Below the pieces are notes generated by a model. That model saw nothing but the letters and a program-made list of their open reading frames with translations, was not told the DNA's origin and made no database searches. The position numbers and the translations under genes were made by a program. Shown piece by piece: positions 16,087-24,298 of a DNA stretch of 24,298 nucleotides (positions are counted from its first letter, which is position 1; the number at the start of each line of letters is the position of its first letter). The DNA is taken from the NCBI GenBank assembly GCA_003452695.1, contig DMNP01000319.1, positions 1 to 24,298 of the forward strand, read 5' to 3'. The stretch comes from Eggerthellaceae bacterium. Lineage in GTDB: Bacteria > Actinomycetota > Coriobacteriia > Coriobacteriales > Eggerthellaceae.

Positions 16087-19000
16087 CTAGCCTTCCATGT
16101 TGGCCTTCGCCACGCTGATCATCAGCTTGATTCGATTCAGCTGGTTCACCTCGCTCGCGCCGGGGTCGTAGTCCACCGCAACGATGTTGCTTTCGGGATA
16201 GCGGCGGCGCAGCTCCTTTATGACCGCCTTGCCGACCACGTGGTTGGGCAGGCAGGCAAAGGGCTGCGCGCATACCACGTTGGGCGTGCCCGTGCGGATG
16301 AGTTCTACCATCTCGGCGGTGAGCAGCCATCCCTCGCCCATGGAATTGCAGGTGGAAAGGATCTCCTCTGCATATTCACCCAGCGTGAAGATGTCGGTCG
16401 GAGCCTCGAAGCGCACCGATTTCTTCAGAGCGTCCACCATGGGCTTGCGCATCGTGGCCAGCAGCTGCAGTGCGGCGCGCGCGCCGATCGCCCCCTTCGT
16501 GGAACGGCCGAGCGGGTCCTTTTGGAAAATGCGGCCGACGATGCCGAACAGGAAGAATTCCACGAGCCCCGGGACGACGGCCTCGCAACCTTCGCGTTCG
16601 ATAACATCGACCACCTGGTTGTTTGCGGTGGGATGGAACTTCACCAAGATTTCGCCCACCACGCCGACGCGCGGCTTGCTGCCCTCGCCGACGAGCGGCA
16701 AGGTGTCGAAGTCGTCCACGATAGCGCGGCAGGTCTTGCCGAACTCGCGGCGGTTCGTGCCAGCGCCCACCTGCTTCTTGCACACGTCCATCCAATGGTC
16801 GAACAGGCGCTGCGCAGCGCCGGGCTCGGCTTCGTAGGGGCGCGTGCGGTACAGCGCCATCATCAGCAGGTCGCCGTAGCTCAGCGCGTACACGGCCTGC
16901 TTCAACATGGGCACGGTAAGGTCCCAGCCGGAATTGTGCTCGTCCAGATGCCCCTGCAGCGCAAGCGATATGACCGGCACATGGCCAAGCCCCGCGGCCT
17001 TCAGCGCCTTGCGTATAAGCGCGATGTAGTTGGTCGCCCGGCAGCCGCCGCCCGTCTGGGTTATGAGCACGGCCAGGCGGTCGGTGTCGTAACGTCCGCT
17101 CGTGACCGCTTCCATGATCTGGCCGGTTACCAGAATGGATGGATAGCAGATGTCGTTGTTCACGTACTTCAGGCCGGCATCGACCGCGCCGTGGTCCACC
17201 GAAGGCAACAGGTCCAGATTGTAGCCGTAGGCGTGGAAGATGGGCACGAGCAGCTCGAAATGATAAGGGGCCATCTGCGGCGCCAAGATGGTATAGCCCG
17301 ATTCCTTCATCTCTTTGGTGAACTCGACGCGGGGGAACTCCGTGGACAGTTTCTGTTCGATGGAAACGGGCTCGTCCCCCATCACCAGGTCGGACTCTTG
17401 CTTGCTGCGCGTCGAATGAGACATCCTGTCCGCCACGACCGACGCCGCGTTGGCCAGCGTCTCGCCCGTGCGGTTTTCGCGCGCGCCCTCGAAATCCCTG
17501 ATGGCGGCATCCATGCTTGCAAGGGTCATCTCGGCGGCGGCCACGGCAGGGCACGATTTCTCTATCAGCGCCGCACGGTCGGCTTGCGCCTGTTCTTCCT
17601 GCTGGTCGCGCAGGGCGGCGAGCAACGACCTTACGCGGATGCGCGCGGCGCCGAGGTTCGACACCTCGTCGATTTTCAGCACCGTGTACACCTTGCCGGC
17701 CGCCTCCAGAATTTCCTGAACCTGGTCGGTGGTCAGGGCGTCCAGGCCGCACCCGAAGGAGTTCAGCTGAATCAGGTCCAGATCGCGGCGCTGCGTTGCC
17801 ACCTTTGCTGCGGCATACAGGCGCGTATGGTACATCCACTGGTCCACCACGCGTATGGGACGCTCGAGCGTTCCCAGATGGGCGATGGAATCCTCGGTGA
17901 GCACGGCCAGGCCATAGCTTGTCAGCAGCTCGGGAATGGCGTGGTTAATCTCGGGGTCGTTGTGGTAGGGGCGTCCTGCCAGCACGATGCCGTGCGTTCC
18001 CGTCTCCTCCATCCAGGCCAGCGTTTCCTCGCCCTTGGCGCGCATGTCTTCCTTGAACTTCGCATCCTCGGCCCAGGCAAGCTCCACCGCTTCGGCTATC
18101 TCCGATTTGCTCGGCACGGGGGCATGCTTGCCAACGATTTGCTTGAAATGATCCGACAGCTCGTAGTACAGGCGCTTCTTCAGATGGTCCTTCTGGTCGT
18201 AGGGCAGCCACGGGTTCAGGAAGGGCGGCGCGTCCGGCTCGCGCAGATCGTCCACGTTCAGGCGCAGCGCTTCCGAATAGCTTGCGACGATCGGGCAGTT
18301 GTAGTGGTTCCCGGCACCCTCGTCTTCTTGCCGCTCCCATTTGGCGCAGGGCATCCAGATGAAATCGGGGCGCTTGCCCAGCAGGTTCATCACGTGGCCA
18401 TGGCTGAGCTTCGCCGGGTAGCACACCGATTCCGACGGCATGGACTCGATGCCCGCCTCGTAGGTCTTCTTCGTGGAGGGGTCTGACAAGATCACGCTGA
18501 ACCCGAGCTTCGTGAAGAAGGTGAACCAGAACGGATAGTTCTCGTACATGTTCAGGACGCGGGGGATTCCAACCGTTCCGCGGGGCGCGGCGTCGCGCGC
18601 AAGGGGCTCGTAGTCGAAGAGGCGATGCGCCTTGTAGTCGAACAGGTTCGGCACGTTTGCATCGCTCGTCGTGCCACCGGCAAGGCCGGCGCCTTTCTCG
18701 CATCGGTTGCCGGTGATGAATCGGCGATGCTTTCCCTGGGCGTCCTTGCCGAAATCGTTGATGGTGAGCAGGCAGGCGTTCGAGCACCCCTTGCAGCGCA
18801 CGGTGCGGTGCGTCGGCTGCAAGGCGTCCAGCTGCTCGCGCGTGAGCAGCGTCGAGTGCACCTCGCCGCCTTGGCCGGCATGCGCCCGGTCGCGGGCGAG
18901 GAGGGCAGCGCCGTATGCGCCCATGTTGCCCGCGATGTCGGGGCGGACCGCATCCACCCCGGCAAGCTGCTCGAAAGCGCGCAGCACGGCATCGTTCAGG

Positions 19001-20709
19001 AAGGTGCCGCCCTGCACGATAACGTGTTCGCCCACATCGTGCGGATCGCGAATCTTTATAACTTTGAACAGCGCGTTCTTAATGACCGAAATCGCAAGGC
19101 CGGCGGCGATGTCGCCGACGGTCGCACCCTCTTTCTGGGCTTGCTTCACGCGGCTGTTCATGAAGACGGTGCAGCGGCTTCCCAGGTCGACGGGTTGTTG
19201 CGCTTCTATGGCCGTCTTAGCGAACTCGGAGACGTCCAGCCCCAGGCCGCTCGCAAAGCTTTCGATGAAGCTTCCACACCCGGAACTGCAGGCCTCGTTC
19301 AGCATGATGTGGTCGATAACCCCGTCCTTCACGCGCAGGCACTTCATGTCCTGGCCGCCGATGTCGAGGATGAACTCCACATTGGGAAGCATTTCCCGCG
19401 CACCGCGCAGGTGCGCCACCGTTTCTATCTCGCCCGAATCCACCTGCAACGCCTGCAGCAGAAGGCCTTCGCCGTATCCCGTTACCGTCGAATGGGCAAT
19501 GGTCACGAGCGGACGGCCATCGGCATCTGCGGGCAGGTCGTCGTAGAGCGCGGCGAGCGCCGTGCGCGCGCATCCGAGCACATCGCCCTTGTTGGACACG
19601 TAGTGGGACCACAGGATGTCGCCGTCGCGGCCGATGAGGACCGCCTTGAACGTGGTCGACCCGGCGTCAATTCCCAAATAGGCCTCGCCGCGATAGGTTG
19701 CGAGGTCGCCGCGCGCAACGCGCTCGGCCGCATGGCGCTCGACGAACCGGGCATGCTCTTCCTCGCTGGCAAACAACGGCGCCAATCGCACGACCTCGGA
19801 GCCCTGCAAATCTCCCAGGCTATGCAGTCGGGCTATCACGTCGTTCAGGCGCTCGGGGCGTATGCCCTCCACTTCGCCGCCCGCCACTGCACAGCCGCTT
19901 GCCACGAACAGGTGGGCGTTTTCCGGAACGATGATGTGCTCTTCGTCCAGGTCGAGGGTTTCATAGAAGCGCTTGCGCAGCTCCGGCAGGTACTGCAGCG
20001 GGCCGCCGAGGAACGCGATATGGCCGCGTATCGGGCGGCCGCACGCCAATCCGCTGATGGTCTGCGTAACAACCGATTGGAAGATGCTCGCGGCGATGTC
20101 CTCTTTGCGCGCGCCCTCGTTCAGCAGCGGTTGCACGTCGGTTTTCGCGAACACCCCGCAACGGCTGGCTATGGGATAGATGGTCTCGTGGTTGGCCGCC
20201 AGCTGGTTCAGGCCACCTGCATCGGTGTTCAGCAAAGCCGCCATCTGGTCGATGAAGGCCCCCGTTCCACCCGCGCACGTGCCGTTCATGCGTTGCTCTA
20301 TCGAACGCCCGAAATAGATGATCTTCGCATCTTCTCCGCCAAGCTCTATGGCCACGTCGGTCTTGGGTATGAAGGTTTCCACGGCGGTCTTGCTCGCGAT
20401 TACCTCCTGCACGAATTCCACTCCAAGCCATTTCGCCAACAGCAGGCCGCCCGACCCCGTGATGGCAATGGTCATTTCCCGGTCGCCGTATTCGGGCGCG
20501 GCCGCTTCGAGCACCTGGGCGATGGTCGCGCGCACATCCGAATGGTGCCGCTGGTAGATGGACCAGACAACGTTGTCGTTGCGGTCGAGTATGGCCAGCT
20601 TCACCGTGGTCGAACCCACGTCGATACCGGCCCTCAGATCCGTCTTGCGCGATACTGCCACCTCGTTGCCCGACGGTATCTCGACATAGTCCCTGCCTTT
20701 GTACTTCAT
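16087..20709 (-). CDS. Large 2-hydroxyacyl-CoA dehydratase activase-like fusion (two BadF/HgdC ATPases, DUF2229, HgdB-like part)
   Basis: The 1540-residue protein contains two actin-fold ATPases of the HgdC/BadF type. The first has [11 protein letters not shown] at residues 27-37, [11 protein letters not shown] and SRCGVF. The second begins near 344 with [11 protein letters not shown], then [18 protein letters not shown] and SRCTVF. Each keeps both cysteines that hold the shared [4Fe-4S] cluster in HgdC. A Cys-rich stretch follows ([10 protein letters not shown], near 638), then a DUF2229-type region ([15 protein letters not shown], near 711; SESVCYPAK) and a C-terminal part recalling dehydratase subunits ([23 protein letters not shown] near 1341). 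Such fusions are common in anaerobic Clostridia and Coriobacteriia, but the substrate is unknown. The ATG at 20709 follows GAGGAG. No dehydratase genes adjoin it. Confidence 0.9.
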   Translation of the reverse strand: MKYKGRDYVEIPSGNEVAVSRKTDLRAGIDVGSTTVKLAILDRNDNVVWSIYQRHHSDVRATIAQVLEAAAPEYGDREMTIAITGSGGLLLAKWLGVEFVQEVIASKTAVETFIPKTDVAIELGGEDAKIIYFGRSIEQRMNGTCAGGTGAFIDQMAALLNTDAGGLNQLAANHETIYPIASRCGVFAKTDVQPLLNEGARKEDIAASIFQSVVTQTISGLACGRPIRGHIAFLGGPLQYLPELRKRFYETLDLDEEHIIVPENAHLFVASGCAVAGGEVEGIRPERLNDVIARLHSLGDLQGSEVVRLAPLFASEEEHARFVERHAAERVARGDLATYRGEAYLGIDAGSTTFKAVLIGRDGDILWSHYVSNKGDVLGCARTALAALYDDLPADADGRPLVTIAHSTVTGYGEGLLLQALQVDSGEIETVAHLRGAREMLPNVEFILDIGGQDMKCLRVKDGVIDHIMLNEACSSGCGSFIESFASGLGLDVSEFAKTAIEAQQPVDLGSRCTVFMNSRVKQAQKEGATVGDIAAGLAISVIKNALFKVIKIRDPHDVGEHVIVQGGTFLNDAVLRAFEQLAGVDAVRPDIAGNMGAYGAALLARDRAHAGQGGEVHSTLLTREQLDALQPTHRTVRCKGCSNACLLTINDFGKDAQGKHRRFITGNRCEKGAGLAGGTTSDANVPNLFDYKAHRLFDYEPLARDAAPRGTVGIPRVLNMYENYPFWFTFFTKLGFSVILSDPSTKKTYEAGIESMPSESVCYPAKLSHGHVMNLLGKRPDFIWMPCAKWERQEDEGAGNHYNCPIVASYSEALRLNVDDLREPDAPPFLNPWLPYDQKDHLKKRLYYELSDHFKQIVGKHAPVPSKSEIAEAVELAWAEDAKFKEDMRAKGEETLAWMEETGTHGIVLAGRPYHNDPEINHAIPELLTSYGLAVLTEDSIAHLGTLERPIRVVDQWMYHTRLYAAAKVATQRRDLDLIQLNSFGCGLDALTTDQVQEILEAAGKVYTVLKIDEVSNLGAARIRVRSLLAALRDQQEEQAQADRAALIEKSCPAVAAAEMTLASMDAAIRDFEGARENRTGETLANAASVVADRMSHSTRSKQESDLVMGDEPVSIEQKLSTEFPRVEFTKEMKESGYTILAPQMAPYHFELLVPIFHAYGYNLDLLPSVDHGAVDAGLKYVNNDICYPSILVTGQIMEAVTSGRYDTDRLAVLITQTGGGCRATNYIALIRKALKAAGLGHVPVISLALQGHLDEHNSGWDLTVPMLKQAVYALSYGDLLMMALYRTRPYEAEPGAAQRLFDHWMDVCKKQVGAGTNRREFGKTCRAIVDDFDTLPLVGEGSKPRVGVVGEILVKFHPTANNQVVDVIEREGCEAVVPGLVEFFLFGIVGRIFQKDPLGRSTKGAIGARAALQLLATMRKPMVDALKKSVRFEAPTDIFTLGEYAEEILSTCNSMGEGWLLTAEMVELIRTGTPNVVCAQPFACLPNHVVGKAVIKELRRRYPESNIVAVDYDPGASEVNQLNRIKLMISVAKANMEG

Positions 20710-20758
20710 ACTGCGATACTCCTCGCCGCATTTCTTCCCGTTTGTTCTTGAAACTCGT

Positions 20759-20764
20759 ATTGTA
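20759..20764 (-). promoter_or_regulatory. Possible -10 box (TACAAT) for the activase fusion gene
   Basis: TACAAT on the minus strand lies 49 bases before the ATG, inside a short palindrome CGTA-TTG-TACG. The matching -35 is poor (CCCGTA). This is only a suggestion. Confidence 0.3.
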
Positions 20765-20849
20765 CGAAACCGATGCGGGAATACGGGCGTCATCCGCCAC
20801 CCGTCACCCATTCGCTATGTTGGCGCGTCTTCAGAGGCTCGTTCCGGCT

Positions 20850-20874
20850 GCCGGGCGGGCGGAAAGAGCCCGGC
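20850..20874. terminator. Inverted repeat after tlyA
   Basis: GCCGGGC (20850-20856) and GCCCGGC (20868-20874) pair perfectly with an 11-base loop, about 27 bases past the stop of tlyA. It lacks a T-run, so it may be a weak terminator between tlyA and the activase gene. Confidence 0.4.
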
Positions 20875-20900
20875 ACCGCTGCGCTTGCCCACGCCGCTGC

Positions 20901-21641
20901 TCACTCGTGGCCGTACACGGCGTGCACGAGGTATTCCACGTTGCCCGACTGCTTTCCCCGTATGGGGGACTCCATCGAGCCCAGGCAGCGGAATCCGCCC
21001 GATTCGAGCGAATCGATTACCTCCCGAAGCGTGCGTGCGCGCACGCTTTCGTCCTGCACGAGCCCGCGCGAGTCGGTTTCCCCCTGCCGCGATTCGAACT
21101 GCGGCTTCACCAGGCCGACGAACACGGAGCCCGGACGGCAGAACCGGGCGAAGACCGGCACGAGCCCTGCGAGACCGATGAAGCTGAGGTCGGCGACGAG
21201 CATGTCGAACGGGGCGCCGAGGGCTTCGGGGTCGGCATGGCGTATGTTGGTGCGCTCGAACACCTTCACGCGGGCGTCTTGCCTCAGCTTCCACGCCAAA
21301 TCGCCGTAGCCGACGTCCACCGCGGCCACTTCGGCTGCCCCCGCTTGCAGCAGGCAATCGGTGAAGCCGCCGGTTGAGCAGCCGATGTCCATGCAGCGAA
21401 GGCCCGCAACGTCCACTTCGAAGGCGTCGAGGGCGCCTTTCAGCTTGAAGCCGCCACGCGACACGTATGTGGCTCGCGACTTCACGCTTATCTGCGCATC
21501 GGGGCGCACCCGCTGTGCCGCGCTGGTGGCATAGGCGCCGTCGACCATCACCTCGTGGGCCAAGACGGCGCGCAGGGCCTGCGCCTCGTCGGCAAAGGCC
21601 CCGCGTTCCACGAGCAGCGTGTCCAGGCGTAGCTTCTTCAA
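20901..21641 (-). CDS. tlyA: TlyA-family rRNA (cytidine-2'-O)-methyltransferase (S4 + FtsJ-like)
   Basis: The 246-residue protein starts with an S4 RNA-binding domain (KLRLDTLLVERGAF; residues 1-65). A linker with YVSRGGFKLKGAL follows, then a Rossmann methyltransferase with SAM motif DIGCSTGGFTDCLL (near 85), VADLSFIGL and LVKPQFE. TlyA 2'-O-methylates rRNA, and in mycobacteria it governs capreomycin sensitivity. The old name haemolysin is misleading. The start is TTG at 21641, placed directly against the TAA of asd with no gap and no clear ribosome site, so translation likely depends on reinitiation after asd. Length and motifs are normal. Confidence 0.94.
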   Translation of the reverse strand: MKKLRLDTLLVERGAFADEAQALRAVLAHEVMVDGAYATSAAQRVRPDAQISVKSRATYVSRGGFKLKGALDAFEVDVAGLRCMDIGCSTGGFTDCLLQAGAAEVAAVDVGYGDLAWKLRQDARVKVFERTNIRHADPEALGAPFDMLVADLSFIGLAGLVPVFARFCRPGSVFVGLVKPQFESRQGETDSRGLVQDESVRARTLREVIDSLESGGFRCLGSMESPIRGKQSGNVEYLVHAVYGHE

Positions 21642-22688
21642 TTACGGCAGCAGGAGTTGCGCTATCTGCACGGCGTTCAGGGCCGCGCCCTTGCGGATCT
21701 GGTCACCCACGCACCAGAACTGCAGGCCATTGGGAATGGTCGGGTCGGTCCGCAGCCTGCCCACGTACACGTCGTCCGTGCCGGCGAGCAGGCCGGGCAT
21801 CGGGTAGACGTTGTTGGCCGGGTCGTCCATTACGGTCACCCCCGCCGCAGCGGCAAGGGCTGCCCGCGCATCATCAAGCGCAATGGGACTTTCGAATTCC
21901 ACGTTCACCGACTCGGCATGGCAGCGAAGCGACGGCACGCGCACGCAGGTAGGTGCCACTGCGATATCGGCATGGAAAATCTTCTTGGTTTCCACCACCA
22001 TCTTCCATTCCTCCTTGGTCGAACCGTCTTCCAGGAAGACGTCGATATGGGGAATGCAGTTGAAGGCGATCTGGTGAGCGAAGGCGGAAACGGTCAGCTC
22101 GTCGCCGCGCTTGCCTTCCAGGTATTCTGCCGTCTGGTCGTAGAGCTCGGCCATCGCGGGGGCGCCTGCACCCGAAGCCGCCTGATACGACGACACGACC
22201 ACGCGCTTTATCGGCGATACGTCGTGCAGCGCCTTCAGAGGCAGCGACATGATGATGGTCGTGCAGTTGGGGTTTGCGATAACCCCGTTGTGCCAGCTCA
22301 CATCTTCGGGATTCACTTCGGGAACGACGAGCGGCACGTCGTCTTCCATCCGAAACGCGCTGGAATTGTCCACCATGACGGCGCCTGCATCCACCACCGC
22401 CTGGCGCATTTCGCGGGAAACGCCTGCTCCCGCCGAGAACAACGCAATGTCCACGCCCTCGAAAGCCGCAGGGATCATCTCCTGAACCACGAGGTCGCCG
22501 GGCTGCACGCTACCGCAGCCTCCGAAGGGAATTGCCTTGCCCGCAGAGCGCGCGCTGGCCAACGCCCGCACCTCGCTCGCCGGAAAATCCAGGTCGTGAA
22601 GGACGTTCATGAATTCCTGCCCCACTGCGCCAGTGGCCCCCGCAACCGCCACGACCGGGTTTGCGGGTATGCCCTTGCTCCATGCCAT
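21642..22688 (-). CDS. asd: Aspartate-semialdehyde dehydrogenase
   Basis: The 348-residue enzyme reduces aspartyl phosphate to aspartate semialdehyde with NADPH, the branch point to lysine/diaminopimelate, threonine and methionine. Seen: the nucleotide-binding loop GATGAVGQEF near residue 17, NPNCTT with catalytic Cys142, SSYQAASGAG, and RVPSLRCHAESVNVEFE with the conserved Arg and His. The ATG at 22688 follows AAAGGGGAAACAT. The frame is open to 22727, but the extra residues do not fit the family. It is the first gene of a probable two-gene unit with tlyA, and no aspartokinase gene is nearby. Confidence 0.96.
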   Translation of the reverse strand: MAWSKGIPANPVVAVAGATGAVGQEFMNVLHDLDFPASEVRALASARSAGKAIPFGGCGSVQPGDLVVQEMIPAAFEGVDIALFSAGAGVSREMRQAVVDAGAVMVDNSSAFRMEDDVPLVVPEVNPEDVSWHNGVIANPNCTTIIMSLPLKALHDVSPIKRVVVSSYQAASGAGAPAMAELYDQTAEYLEGKRGDELTVSAFAHQIAFNCIPHIDVFLEDGSTKEEWKMVVETKKIFHADIAVAPTCVRVPSLRCHAESVNVEFESPIALDDARAALAAAAGVTVMDDPANNVYPMPGLLAGTDDVYVGRLRTDPTIPNGLQFWCVGDQIRKGAALNAVQIAQLLLP

Positions 22689-22725
22689 ATGTTTCCCCTT
22701 TGCTCTCCAGGCGCGTTCGCCTGCC

Positions 22726-22731
22726 ATTACA
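22726..22731 (-). promoter_or_regulatory. Possible -10 box (TGTAAT) and palindrome upstream of asd
   Basis: TGTAAT on the minus strand lies about 38 bases before the asd ATG, with a weak -35 (GCTACA). Just upstream are a perfect palindrome TTGTTAACAA (22761-22770) and a small hairpin CCCTT-taatg-AAGGG (22771-22785). These may be regulatory or the 3' end of the preceding transcript. Confidence 0.3.
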
Positions 22732-22803
22732 ACACGTTCAAACCAAACTGTAGCAGCGCTTTGTTAACAACCCTTTAATGAAGGGGCCGTATCCCCGCGA
22801 GCG

Positions 22804-23017
22804 GTGCGTTTGGCATGCGGCGGGAGGCCGCGCCCCGAGACGCCCCGCCGAGCACGCGCGGGCAAGAGCATTCGTCGCTCCGGCGCAGCAGCTGCGGAAC
22901 TCGGCCGCTGCGCGGCCTCAAACAGTCCTCGCTCCCGCTGCGCCTGCGCTCCTCATTGCCCGCGAGAGCTCGGCGGGGCGTCTCGGGGCGCGGCCTCCCG
23001 CCGCATGCCAAACGCAC
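22804..23017. repeat. 214-bp imperfect palindrome with perfect 50-bp arms
   Basis: Bases 22804-22853 are the exact reverse complement of 22968-23017. Pairing resumes inside: 22857-22865 with 22956-22964 (CGCGGGCAA) and 22882-22889 with 22937-22944 (GGCGCAGC), plus smaller hairpins in the centre. It occupies most of the 337-base gene-free gap between asd and the 67-residue gene, beginning eight bases after the stop of the latter. It has no open frame of interest. It could be a REP/MITE-like element or a very strong mRNA 3' structure. Confidence 0.9.
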
Positions 23018-23025
23018 GGGCCCGT

Positions 23026-23229
23026 CTAATCGCCGTTCTTCAGTTTTTCCATGCGCAGGTTGCATACGGAATACGGCTTGTTCTCGTACAGGCGAAACGT
23101 CTTGTAGCCGCAGTTCCCATAGCCGCTGCATGCACGGCATTTCACCACTTCGATGCCTTGGCCGAGAAGGTCTTCGTCGGTAAGCGGCTTGAACCCGCGC
23201 TTCGCCATTACCGCTGCAAGGTCTGCCAT
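23026..23229 (-). CDS. 67-residue four-cysteine protein, function unknown
   Basis: I do not recognise this protein. It starts at the ATG at 23229 with an ideal ribosome site (AGGAGG, 7 bases before). Cysteines lie at 31, 34, 40 and 56 (C-x2-C-x5-C-x15-C) in KCRACSGYGNCGYKTFRLYE and PYSVCNLR, which suggests a small zinc or iron-sulfur site. No signal peptide or membrane segment is seen, so it is probably cytoplasmic. It has its own likely promoter (TATAAT at 23305-23310), a leader with two hairpins, and a giant palindrome just after the stop. Good ribosome site, sensible composition and motif make it a real gene. Confidence 0.75.
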   Translation of the reverse strand: MADLAAVMAKRGFKPLTDEDLLGQGIEVVKCRACSGYGNCGYKTFRLYENKPYSVCNLRMEKLKNGD

Positions 23230-23256
23230 GTTCTTTCCTCCTGCCTCCGCTAACGT

Positions 23257-23280
23257 GGAGGCCCGGTTGCCCGGGCCTCC
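23257..23280 (-). promoter_or_regulatory. Leader hairpin (10-bp stem, GCAA loop) before the four-cysteine gene
   Basis: GGAGGCCCGG and CCGGGCCTCC pair perfectly around GCAA, a GNRA-type tetraloop when read on the minus strand. No T-run follows, so it is not a standard terminator. Its 3' arm contains CCTCC, which is complementary to the AGGAGG ribosome site about 20 bases later. A second hairpin, CTGGT-TCG-ACCAG, lies just before it (23288-23300). Confidence 0.6.
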
Positions 23281-23304
23281 TACAGTTCTGGTCGAACCAG
23301 TGCG

Positions 23305-23310
23305 ATTATA
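23305..23310 (-). promoter_or_regulatory. -10 box (TATAAT) for the four-cysteine gene
   Basis: A perfect minus-strand TATAAT sits 19 bases after the stop codon of the upstream gene. It would start a leader of about 70 bases that includes both hairpins. The -35 position (CTAGCC) is poor. Confidence 0.5.
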
Positions 23311-23329
23311 CTTGCACCATCGCCGACGG

Positions 23330-24298
23330 CTAGCCGCGCTTCGCCAGTTCGAGCAAGAAGTTCACGTTCTCGTCGAGCAGCATCTCGTCTATGTTTTCGA
23401 CGACGTCGTCGGCACTGCCCTTCAAGGCCGGCCTGCCATCTTCCACGCCCAGCAAGTGCATGGCCTGCAAACCGGATTTCTGAACTACCGTCGTGATGCT
23501 ATCGTAACCTGCAAGGCTTACGGTGCCGGGGGCTATGCCCGTTGCCGCCGTGGCCTGACGCATATAGCGCTTCACGCGCGAAGACGCCTTCAACTTGCGG
23601 TAGCGCCCTTCTTCGGAAGCCGTTGCAAGCTCGCCGAGACCAAGCGATTCCACCTCTATGATCATGCATCCCCGCAACTCGTCGCGATGCGCTTCGACGA
23701 ACGCCCGCGCTCCATCGTGCAGCTCGGTATCCGAACCTATTGCGACGAACCAGACCTCGGTATTGAACAGCGGGTTGCGGAAATGGTAGATCTGCTCGAT
23801 TTCCTCTGCAATCGCATCTTCTTCCACGGGTTCGGGCGCGGGCTCTTCGACGGGTAGCTCGTCTTGCGGCTCCTCGTTGGTGGACAAGGTGCTTACGTGG
23901 CCCAGCTTCAAGCGCGAGAAGGCGCCGCCGTTCCAGCGCGAACCGGCGTGGCCCTCTTCCTGTTCGGGCGCATCGTCGTATTGGTCGTCGTACTGTTCAT
24001 CCCGGAAGCTTTCCCATCCACCGCGCTTGCGGCCCACTTCGCGCGCGCTGAAATCTTCGTCTACGTTCAGCCATTCCTGGGGGGTTTCCTCGAGCTGCTC
24101 CTTGCCCTTGCGGCGGAAGCGGCCGAGCAATCCCTGCGCGCGCGATTCGGGCATGTCCACGTCTGCAGAGTCGCCTGCCACCGCAGTTTGCCGGGCAGCC
24201 GCAGCACGGCCCGAAGCGCTCGGACGCCTGCGAGGCGTCGGGGCCGTGCGCTCGCGCGGGGCGGGTGCAGCCTGTTCGGACGGCGCTTCCGCGAATTC
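23330..24298 (-). CDS. C-terminal part of a larger protein with a degenerate M28-peptidase-like domain (partial)
   Basis: The frame stays open to the window edge, so the N-terminus is missing and at least 322 residues are present. A GTG at 24181 could be taken for a start, but no ribosome site supports it and the coding pattern continues beyond. The visible N-terminal 160 residues are low-complexity: Ala/Pro/Arg, then basic, then very acidic (DEQYDDQYDD; PVEEPAPEPVEE). The last 155 residues (NTEVWFVAIGSDTELHDGARAFVEAH; GCMIIEVESLGLGEL; SADDVVENIDEMLL) follow the C-terminal half of M28 aminopeptidases. The usual Glu-Glu is replaced by Asp-Thr and the late metal-binding His position reads ALKGSADD. 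Probably a non-catalytic relative, so family assignment is tentative. Confidence 0.6.
   Translation of the reverse strand, partial: EFAEAPSEQAAPAPRERTAPTPRRRPSASGRAAAARQTAVAGDSADVDMPESRAQGLLGRFRRKGKEQLEETPQEWLNVDEDFSAREVGRKRGGWESFRDEQYDDQYDDAPEQEEGHAGSRWNGGAFSRLKLGHVSTLSTNEEPQDELPVEEPAPEPVEEDAIAEEIEQIYHFRNPLFNTEVWFVAIGSDTELHDGARAFVEAHRDELRGCMIIEVESLGLGELATASEEGRYRKLKASSRVKRYMRQATAATGIAPGTVSLAGYDSITTVVQKSGLQAMHLLGVEDGRPALKGSADDVVENIDEMLLDENVNFLLELAKRG
24204..24249. repeat. Nested inverted repeat inside the partial gene
   Basis: Outer arms GCACGGCCC (24204-24212) and GGGCCGTGC (24241-24249) enclose inner arms GACGCCT (24223-24229) and AGGCGTC (24233-24239) with a GCG loop. It falls in the low-complexity Ala/Pro/Arg part of the coding region. 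Confidence 0.6.

Noticed and set aside
15769..20751. Long plus-strand open frames (905 and 708 codons) opposite the activase and rsmI genes
   Set aside because: Shadow frames caused by high G+C third positions. The minus-strand proteins match known families throughout.
20710..20811. 34-residue N-terminal extension of the activase fusion
   Set aside because: The start at 20709 has GAGGAG. The extension is not family-like and covers the likely promoter.

Overview
The window looks like a chromosomal segment from a high-G+C Gram-positive gut actinobacterium, most likely class Coriobacteriia, family Eggerthellaceae. This is an inference from the G+C-rich codon use, the giant surface protein with a sortase-like tail, the 1540-residue dehydratase-activase fusion and the frequent TTG starts. 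No rRNA or tRNA is present to fix the taxonomy. All genes except the first are on the minus strand.

Layout. 1-1602: a monocistronic plus-strand UPF0210 (PFL-like) gene closed by a hairpin. 1658-2803 (-): a secreted protein with a PcsB-like coiled coil and a lysozyme-like end, convergent with the first gene. 2925-14180 (-): one 11.3-kb gene for a 3751-residue surface protein. From N to C it has a signal peptide, five beta-helix modules rich in GGGI repeats, a complete-looking phosphatidylinositol phospholipase C (PI-PLC) X domain, an InlB-type repeat, three Cna-B-like domains, two sets of tandem Cys-containing repeats (3 x 97 aa and 3 x 84 aa), and a hydrophobic tail preceded by TAKTG instead of LPXTG. 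14181-14551: its promoter plus several hairpins. 14552-15980 (-): ygjP-type metallopeptidase and rsmI, overlapping. 16087-20709 (-): the large 2-hydroxyacyl-CoA dehydratase-activase-like fusion. 20901-22688 (-): tlyA and asd, with the stop of asd touching the TTG start of tlyA. 22689-23025: a gene-free stretch with a very long palindrome (two perfect 50-bp arms). 23026-23229 (-): a 67-residue four-cysteine protein with a structured leader. 23330-24298 (-): the C-terminal part of a larger protein resembling a degenerate M28 peptidase, cut by the window edge.

How they fit together. asd (lysine, threonine, methionine and diaminopimelate synthesis) and tlyA are coupled by position. rsmI and ygjP are coupled by overlap. 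The activase fusion stands alone, without dehydratase subunits beside it. The two secreted proteins (cell-wall hydrolase-like and giant adhesin/phospholipase) are adjacent, each with its own promoter, and form the accessory, surface-exposed part. The most interesting objects are the giant PI-PLC adhesin and the long palindrome next to the four-cysteine mini-gene.
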